In this document: piece after piece, positions 56,607 to 64,000 of the stretch
Numbering within the stretch: the stretch's first letter is position 1
Layout: every line of letters starts with the position of its first letter
NCBI GenBank assembly: GCA_015680905.1
Contig: CM027379.1
Coordinates: forward strand, 31,762,501 to 31,826,500
Length of the DNA stretch: 64,000 bases
Direction: 5' to 3'
From: Coptis chinensis
Lineage: Eukaryota; Streptophyta; Magnoliopsida; Ranunculales; Ranunculaceae
The notes under the pieces: generated by a model
Seen by the model: only the letters and a program-made list of their open reading frames with translations
Databases searched by the model: none
Told to the model about the DNA's origin: nothing
Translations under genes and position numbers: made by a program

Positions 56607-57400
56607 GAGGCCAGATCTTCTCTACCCCGGGTGTAAATCCCGCCCCTACACCTCACAAAGAAAACATGACATGTGGATACATATTTAACAGCAGGAACTT
56701 AAGGGAGAAAAAAAAAAAAAGTAGTAAGTTTTCCTTCGGGCAAAAACAAGACAGAAATGAAAACAAAACAAAACAGAAAAGGAAGGAAGCCCAAGAATAA
56801 TGTTCGTGCTTTTAATCTATTAGTTTTGTCTCCAGCGACCAATCTCACTATCTCTCTTTTAATAGCGTTGAAGAAGAAGAAATCTCAGAGTTCATATAGA
56901 GTTTTATTTTTGTTCATACTTTATTTTCTCTCATCGAAACTGGATTGGGATTTCCCTTTTAATTGCAATTATGAAGTCTTTTTAGACTTTACAACAAACC
57001 TGTGCGACAAATCAAGATTATATGTAGTAGACTAATTACCTTTAATGAGACAACTTGTAGTTTTTTTGAACTACGATTAAGTAAATTAGCTATATGATTT
57101 TTGTGCTTAATTTCAATGGGAGGCAGAGCATATTGCAATCACCGGCCATTAAATGAGTTTTTTACAATGCCTTGTTCAAGATTGAAATATATTATTTCAG
57201 TAGAAACTAGAAAACAAAGAGGAGATTTAGAGAGAGAGAGTCGGATTATGGGAGGAAAGAACGATTCATTACTTTCTTATATTTTAGTGACTCCGTTTGT
57301 TTCCTATTTTTTGGGACGTTAAGTATGTATCCACATGTCATGTTTTCTCTGTAAGGTGTAGTGGGGTGGGATTTGCACCGGGCGGAGAAGATCCGGCCTC
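56607..57400. mobile_element. Non-autonomous Mutator-like element (MULE-type MITE), 794 bp
   Basis: Terminal inverted repeats of about 80-95 bp: left GAGGCCAGATCTTCTC..., right end the inverse of GAGGCCGGATCTTCTC..., with a long shared segment AGAAAACATGACATGTGGAT in both. The element is flanked by a perfect 9-bp direct repeat AAATAATTA (56598-56606 and 57401-57409). Long TIRs with a 9-bp TSD are typical of Mutator-like elements. No transposase is encoded inside, so it depends on a partner elsewhere. Confidence 0.85.
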
Positions 57401-57409
57401 AAATAATTA

Positions 57410-58642
57410 TTTGCATACGAAGATGACAATGTTAAAAAAGATTTCTAGATAATTGATGGAATATTCTTTCTCTAGAAAAACCTATATAAGATGGATTACT
57501 ATAAATAGTAAGCGCATCAGATTTATACTATGAGCCTATGAGGTCATGTTCCTCGTGATCACAAACTTTAGTTAGACCACTTAGACATAGTACAGTCAGT
57601 CATTACGAACGATAGAAAGATCATCAACAGTACTCAGCTGAAGTCGATGCACCATCTAAATTGAAGAATTAAGAGATTATGGCATGCTAGTCACACATGA
57701 AATGATAGATGCCGTAGTGCCTTACTAGCTTAGCAACCTCCCGGGATCATTTGGGAGACACATGCCAAAAGGATCCCATACCAAAACCGATCACTTTCTA
57801 CCTGGTGCATTATTGTTTTGGCTGTACATGTCAAAAGAATACCAAACCACCCCCACCCCCACCCCCACGGCCCCACCCCCCTATTTTATTCTTTCTGGTT
57901 ATTTAACGCACTAGGATCCAATTCCAAATCATTGGTTTTAGTTTACTATTATCTTTGTTCTTCTCTTGTTAACTTCAGCAAGGAGAAATACTAACTCTTT
58001 GGTCTATTCTGAAGATTAGTTTATCCTGTGTACCAAATCTACATGTATAATTAAATTGTTCTCTTTAGGCACTAGTGCGGTATTGTTGCTAGGAAGTAGG
58101 AACCACTTTTTGGTTAGCATGGCTTTATGGCTAACTTTGATCCGATTCATCATTCAGCACCATCCAATTATATCGAATTTTTTATTTTCGTCAAGCTAGC
58201 CACCTTTCTTATTGCGACAACTTGTCCTTTGTTAGACTCAGACGTTTCCATTTCCTTTCATAAAGTATTGCAAACCAGAGTGCTCCTACTCTGTTTATAT
58301 CTGCATTAGCTTAATTTCTCATATATATTAAACTCAGTCGTCACTTATTTAGACATTTCATTATTTATATGAATACTTTAAGGTAAATCTGTAACTGTAA
58401 CACAAGGCCGGTGCTGCGGTGCATGATATTAGTACATAATAAAATTGGTATGGCCTCTGAATAGTTACAATATTTAACAAATGTACATTCTCTCATCTGA
58501 TACCTGATTTAGCAACAAGTGTGTGATGTGGATTAGAGGGAAAGTGTCATGTCAATGTCAAGCTCATCATATATTATATATTATATCGGAAACTTATCTA
58601 TGAGTTAGAATTTTTAAATTTCTATGACTAAAAACTAAGTGT
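57410..58642. other. Intergenic, no gene seen
   Basis: Mostly A/T-rich unique-looking DNA. Holds a C-rich simple repeat and nothing recognisable as coding. Confidence 0.5.
57847..57892. repeat. C-rich simple repeat (CCCCCA)n
   Basis: Several ACCCCC units with small interruptions, directly visible. Confidence 0.85.
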
Positions 58643-58647
58643 TCTAA

Positions 58648-61197
58648 TATAACACTCCGTGTTTTAATTTTATTTTTCCTATTACCATAATAATAATAAT
58701 AATAATAATAATAGATAAAACAAAAATAGAATAGATATTAGTAAGGATAGAAAACCCCGTAGGTTAAGAGATAAACCTTCCTTCCTTGTTTTTCGCGGGG
58801 TTTTAAAACAAAAAAGAGTTTGCACGGAAAGTTTTGGAAACACAGAGAGTTTTACACAGAAAAAAAAAATGAGAGTTTTACTGATAGAAAAAAAAGAAGT
58901 TTTTCTGAAAATCTACTGATAGCTAGCTGATAGTCGGAGCGTACTACGGGTGAGTAGAGAATACATCTTTCACTTCACTGAACATGAAATTTCTTACTAT
59001 TATTACTCTTACGGCTTGTTTTTGGGTTTACTGACAAAGTTATAAAGATATGAGTTTTCTGTTTTACTGCTCATTTTAAGTTTCTGTTTTTGCTCACTCT
59101 GTATGCGGCGGAATTGGAGAATACATATTGTGTTCATATAGTCGATTATACATTTAAAATTTTATGGTTTAACTACTGTTTTTCACTGGTTTGAAATTGT
59201 CTTCGGAAAACCTACCCCGATCCATTGAAACAAAACGAGTACATAAATTGATTAATGGTTACTGTAAATGTTGTGGTCGAACTAGATCATTATATATGCG
59301 TTTTTATTTTGAATTGACTATGATTGTTGGTGTAGTGAGATGTGGGCTGTCGAAGCTTTGAAGAAGCTGTTAATGGTATCGCCTGTCCTATTTAATTTGG
59401 TTTGAACTCTTGTTGTTGGGTTTTTTAAATGTGTTGATTTGAGGTTGGTATTTGATGTTTGAATGGGTGTTGGAGAGGGGGCGATTGAAGCTTGAAGAAG
59501 CATTAATGACCGCCAAAACGCGATTTTTGAGAAGGGAGGGAATCACAATTTTGTGGTATAGGCATATTGGGATTTTGTAAGGGTTAAAACCAAGTAGTTT
59601 AATAGTGGTGGCGAGTGGTGGTTGTGGTGGCTGCTGTGGTGGTGGAGGCGCTAGTGAGGGAGGAAGAAGATTACCAGTGAAATTCTTTTATTGTTGGGCT
59701 TGAGTGTTAAAATTTCAGATTTCACTTTTGGACTTAAGTTTTAGACTTGGGCCTTAGTCTTTGGGTTTATGGGTTAGATGAGTTTAGGACTGGTTGATTG
59801 CTGTTGACCAGGGTTGACTTTGACTAGTTGACCCGGATTGACTTTGACCAGTTGACCAAATTTGACCTTTGACTCGGCAAATGATTAGGTCTATTATGAT
59901 AGGACTAGGGCTATTAGCATGCTTGACGTTAGGCTAAGACTTTATATATATACGTGTGTACGTGTATTAACTACTATGTGATATATCAGTCTTTTATGAT
60001 ATACGACACTATGCCACTTAGACATCGATATATTAATAACGCGTAAACAATAACACAAGAAATAAGATACTCCTCCGTTCTCTGAAATAATACATGCAAT
60101 AAAGTTCAATAGTGTTCTCAACAAATTTACCATACCCTTTTTGAATCTCTCCACGCCTCAAGTTTTGGAAATGAGATTTTATGACTGAAGATGTCATGTG
60201 GTAGGTGGGTATTTATTGAATGTGTCATAAATGGCCCGTTAGCGTTATAACTGGGTATTCATTGACTTTGCCATGAATGACCTAGGTATTCATTGAATGT
60301 GGCGGGAATGACCTAAGGTACATAGGTACTAAAGAGTGGGTGTATAAGAAAAGTAATTAATTGATTAATAAGATAAATTGATTTGATTGTGCGGATGTGC
60401 TTAGACTTGCATTTGAATACTTATAGGATATCTACATATGTTGTTTAGAATTTCTAACTTCCGTTTACAGGAGGGTAGGACTTAATAATATTTTGTGCAG
60501 GGACGATGTCCTACCCTTATACAGAAGTAGATATCAGTAAAATTTAATTCAATTACTAAGTTATTAAGATGAGTTATTAGAATGAAAGTCTTGCTTGGGA
60601 AGAAACTATGCCGGTTGAAATGACAGAACTACCTGTCTTTCAAGCTGAGAATGATTAAGTTATGGGTACATATAAAGTGTGGTTTGGATAATTAAAGTAT
60701 GGAATTGTTTTTATGTTGTTAGTCTACTCATACAAGCAAATTTCATTTTGATGACTCATGTTTGCTTTGTTTTGACAACGTGGGTGTGTTCTTGGGAACA
60801 TAGGTGGAAGACAGTGGAACCACGACATTTGATTTTGATTTTTTCCTGGAGCAGTCCGTTAGTTATTTTATTAGGTCTGATTTTCTTGGGAAGTATGTAA
60901 TAACGTAGTTTCATATTCAGCATGACATGAGAATACGATGTTGAAGACCTTTTATTCTTAGAGTTTTATTTTGATGATTTTTGGACGGAAGATAGTCTTT
61001 TAATAAAGTGATGGTTGAGAAATTTTGGAGATTATTTTTGTTAAGTTGATTTTTTATGATGTGGGTTTTCGGTTTTGGCATGTGTTGTATCCATCCCGTC
61101 ATAGCCTGAGTTTTTAGACAATTGAACATAGTGATGTTTGAGATATTTATATTTCAAATATTCACTTTGTAATTGTTTAGAAATTCAGGGTGTGACA
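58648..61197 (+). mobile_element. Solo LTR (2550 bp) with perfect TSD TCTAA
   Basis: Begins TATAACACTCCGTGTTTTAA, a mutated form of TGTAACACCCCG, and ends CAGGGTGTGACA. TCTAA occurs directly before (58643-58647) and after (61198-61202). No gag or pol inside. Its ends, an (AAT)n tract near the start, and GTTGAC/GACCAG short repeats (59805-59880) mirror the LTR at 9054-12490 in inverse orientation, so both probably belong to one family of gypsy-type LTRs. Confidence 0.7.
58689..58712. repeat. (AAT)n microsatellite
   Basis: About eight AAT units near the start of the solo LTR. Confidence 0.9.
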
Positions 61198-61202
61198 TCT
61201 AA

Positions 61203-61880
61203 TTAACTTTTAAGACCAGTCAAATGGTAATCTACAATTTTCGTTATCAGAAACCAGACTAACCAAGGAGCCCAATTATATTAACGTCAATAAAGTGTTT
61301 TATTACATTTTTGCAAATTTTAAAAACGGTGTATGATTCTCTTTTTTCTTCTCTGTCTTTACCGGCATTAAGCCTCTTCGTTTGAAATAAGAGGTTAGAA
61401 TACCTCATTCAAAGTAATCTCCTTCTCAAAAAAATAAAAATGATCGATCTCTCTCCAACTAATTTTCCATATATAATTTAATGCAGTTCTTCAAATCTAC
61501 ACGTATCTGCTAACATTGTTTTTAGTTTCTACATACACGTAAATGGTAAGGTTGTTAATTGTTACCAAAATAAAATAAAAAGAGATTGGAAAAGAACTTG
61601 GCTGGAGAAGGATATTTATAGAAAATATAGTGATCGAATTTAAACCGCCTCCTCGAGTTAGTCTTACCCAACTCCCTCTAATTATTCTGGTTTTCAGTAA
61701 TAAAAATTATAGATTACCATTTGACTTGTCCTTATATCACCTGGTTTTTTGTCATAGAAATTCCAAAGTTCTACCCATAGTTAATTTTCTGATATTATTG
61801 CAAGGTGACTAGCTAAATGATACTTCAATTTGAGGGAATATACTTGTAAGCATCTGGACGTTATATATATCCTTGTATTA
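61203..61880. other. Intergenic, no gene seen
   Basis: A/T-rich; no coding block or element boundary recognised. Confidence 0.5.
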
Positions 61881-62247
61881 GGGCATCTCCAATGGGGAGT
61901 GTAAACCGTATAGAGTGGAAAGTTTACACTCCAAATATCAAAAAACTCTCTCCAATGGAGGTGCTATACCGTAGGTAATAGTGTATTAGCTAATAGAGAG
62001 GGTGGGGAATTCCCCCTCTCGCTATTAATTAATAAAAAACCCGGGCAACACTCGAACTGACGTCTGAGTGAAATAATTTTCGGACGTTACTTGGAGTAAC
62101 GTCCCTTTCTAATTCTAAAGTAATTTTTTAACTCGGACGTCACTTGGAGTGACGTCCGAGTTTAAATTAAAGAGGGACGTCACTTAGAGTGTGAATATTT
62201 ATAAGCTATACAATACTATACAATTAGAGGTGTAAAATCCTAATGGC
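61881..62247. mobile_element. Hairpin-rich MITE, right terminus cut by a CACTA element
   Basis: The left end is GGGCATCTCCAATGGGGAG, a common start of plant hAT/PIF-type MITEs. The right side ends GGTGTAAAATCCTAATGG, similar to the inverse of the left end but lacking its last bases, exactly where CACTACACC begins. Inside are strong palindromes: a near-palindrome at about 61996-62020, GGACGTTAC...GTAACGTCC at 62082-62104, and a perfect 14-bp stem with TGG loop at 62131-62161. Confidence 0.6.
62131..62161. repeat. Perfect hairpin, 14-bp arms
   Basis: ACTCGGACGTCACT, loop TGG, then the exact inverse complement. The motif GACGT(C/T)ACTTGGAGT(G/A)ACGTC occurs in a second, shorter hairpin at 62082-62104 and in part at 62166-62180. 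Confidence 0.95.
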
Positions 62248-62450
62248 CACTACACCATAATAGGATATTTGCAAACACACCTTTTTTGCTTTGCAACGGT
62301 TATTTACCGTTAGTAAGTTGCCAACGCTATATAAGCGTTAGCAATGTTGTAAAGCGTTACTTTATTTTGGTGAATTTCCGAATTAATTACTAACGCTTGA
62401 AAATCGTTTGAGAAGCGTTACAAATCCAAAAAACCAAAACAACATCGAAA
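62248..62450 (+). mobile_element. Terminus of a CACTA (En/Spm-type) transposon
   Basis: Begins CACTACACCATAATAGG, the typical CACTA terminal sequence, and is followed by dense subterminal repeats in both directions: ACGGTTATTTACCGT and several AGCGTTA/TAACGCT copies between 62290 and 62435. The other terminus is outside the window. The kinesin fragment lies directly inside this end. Confidence 0.6.
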
Positions 62451-62557
62451 TTTCGAAAAGAAAAGAAATCGCGCTCGGTATATAGAAAACCTCTCATTCT
62501 CTCTCACAGCCGCTAGGTTAGGGTTTTCTTATCTTTGCTGGTTCTGATCGATTCAAC

Positions 62558-63945
62558 AAAGACTCCAGAGAGGGATTACGTACTTAAATTTTCTGCTTTG
62601 GAGATCTACAATGAAACTGTCATAGACTTGTTGAATCGAGATTCTAGCCCTCTTCGGCTTTTGGATGATCCTGAGGTATTTTGGAAGATGATTTTACTAA
62701 TACGTAGTTTTAACGAGTGTTTTTTGTATAAGTCGTCTGAGTTTGAAGTTCATTTTTTGAATGCAGAAAGGGGTCATCGTAGAAAAACAAATTTAAGAAG
62801 TAGCTAAAGACTTTCAAGATTTGAGGAACTTAATTGCAATTTGTGAAGGTGACCATGTTTTTGTAGTTAATTTTATCAAGAGCTGCTCACTTCTATCATC
62901 TACGTGACTTTACCCGGCACATCCGTAGGACTCTCTGCACTTATCAACCATTCTTTGAGACATTTTTTTTGTCCAAGTAAAAAATACGAAATAGACCAAT
63001 TATTGTCTTTTAATTGAAAGTGGAATGTCGTATTAGATTAGTGAGACCATTTAATTGGATCAATTGTTGTCATTATCGTATAGTAGTAGACTCATTCCAT
63101 TGATGATCGATGGTTATGGTTTTTGGACGAAAGTGGAATACTTTATTAGATTAGTGAGACCATTTAATTGCATCAAATGTTGCCATTATCTTAAAGTAGT
63201 ATACTCATTCCATTGATGATCGATGGTCATGTATTTTGGATTTTTTGCTACATTGCATGACAAATACACAATTGCACTCTGCTTTTGTGTGTGTGTGTGT
63301 TATTTAGCTGATGTCCTTTAATAAGTATCTACTCACATTTTGTTTTTCAATTTCCAGCTCAAAGGCAAGTGGGGGAAACTGCACAAAATCATAAATGCTC
63401 AAGGTCGCATCAGATAATTAAGCTGGTGAGTTATATTAATAAAATCTATGGATGAGGTCTGCTGCATCATGCTTCATTTGAAATCATATTTTGGTGTATG
63501 CCTCTAGTAGTCTAGTAAACCTTGACACCCTAACATCACCATATACATATATAGTTTGAGTAAGCCAACCTGAGGTTAACACTTTTTAACATCTTTGCTT
63601 TCTCCTTTGATTTCAGATCTGCAGAGAAGCGGACTCTGCGAATACTCGTGCTCTGTGAAATCTTATATAGCGGTCACGGTATTCCCTCTTCTTCTTCTCC
63701 TACGTGTTGTCTTTGTTTTGGGGTTAAAGACTTAAAGTAACCCTTTCTTTGTTTTTTCTCTGGAGTTGATTATGTCTCATCAACTATCCACGTTTTTGCA
63801 GAATCTAGTGGACCTTGCAGGAAGTGAACGTGCCTTGCAAACGAAGGTGGTTGGTATTAGGCTCATGGAAGGTTCTCATATTAACGCTAGCTTGCTAAAC
63901 ACCGACGACTATCATTAGGAAACTTCGAGGTCGAGTGAATGTCTA
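62558..63945 (+). pseudogene. Kinesin motor-domain fragment (kinesin-7-like), pseudogene
   Basis: Encodes part of a microtubule motor domain in five exon-like blocks: to 62675 ([26 protein letters not shown]), 62767-62848 (KGVIVEKQI, then an in-frame TAA at 62794-62796, then LRNLIAICE), 63358-63425 (QRQVGETAQNHKCSRSHQII, the switch I region), 63617-63678 (frame-shifted; VKSYIAVT) and 63802 on ([11 protein letters not shown], switch [13 protein letters not shown], then a shift to TTIIRKLRG). Introns between blocks keep GT-AG borders. The N-terminal 100 or so residues with the nucleotide-binding P-loop are missing. The family guess rests on KTPERD.....EIYNE and is tentative. Confidence 0.8.
63017..63240. 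repeat. Tandem duplication, about 112 bp, in a kinesin intron
   Basis: GAAAGTGGAAT(G/A)...TATTAGATTAGTGAGACC begins at 63017 and again near 63129, and both copies go on to ACTCATTCCATTGATGATCG. The copies are similar but not identical, and the second follows the first directly. Confidence 0.85.
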
Positions 63946-64000
63946 AACTTAATAGATCAAGTTGTAATATACTTTGTTTTATTAAAGGTACACTATGTCA

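Noticed and set aside
56757-57322. Small open frames inside the MULE-type MITE
   Set aside because: No transposase motif, lysine- or phenylalanine-rich translations of A/T-rich DNA.

Overview
The window looks like nuclear DNA from a flowering plant, probably a eudicot. The evidence is spliced GT-AG genes, Ty3/gypsy LTR retrotransposons of the plant-specific Athila and Tat lineages, a Mutator-like MITE, a CACTA transposon end and a long run of A/T-rich intergenic DNA. No bacterial or organellar features, rRNA, tRNA or CRISPR array were seen. The species cannot be named from the sequence alone.

Layout. 1-8.9 kb: a minus-strand Athila-like element (5' LTR, gag, protease, then a jump to an env-like region; reverse transcriptase and integrase absent). 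9.05-12.49 kb: a 3.4-kb solo LTR with a perfect 5-bp target-site duplication (TSD). 12.5-25.4+ kb: a decayed plus-strand Athila-like element (gag, protease, RT, RNase H, integrase, then three separate env-like modules), with another Athila solo LTR nested in the third module. 26.8-40.5 kb: the 3' half of a sugar/H+ symporter gene (STP family) whose last exon is split by a complete 12.4-kb Tat-like retrotransposon with TSD TTGAT. 41.15-45.05 kb: a five-exon minus-strand gene for a plant TBC-domain RabGAP (TBC1D5-like); its large exon carries three frame shifts. 45.7-56.2 kb: a second copy of the same Tat-like family, TSD AATAT. 56.6-57.4 kb: a non-autonomous Mutator-like element with a 9-bp TSD. 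58.65-61.2 kb: a second solo LTR resembling the first, in opposite orientation, with TSD. 61.9-62.25 kb: a hairpin-rich MITE cut by a CACTA element, behind whose end lies a broken kinesin motor gene running to the window edge.

The two Tat-like copies share an unusual plan: LTR, gag, protease, RT, RNase H, a second archaeal-type RNase H, integrase, a tandem array of about 103-bp units, a long reading region on the opposite strand, LTR. Their coding regions are broken by many small indels although their LTR pairs remain very similar.

Only two host genes are well supported (STP-like and TBC). They are convergent, separated by about 650 bp. The kinesin is a pseudogene fragment. Everything else is transposon-derived or unrecognised. 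Small indels recur in the TE coding regions and in the TBC exon, so assembly noise must be considered alongside true decay.
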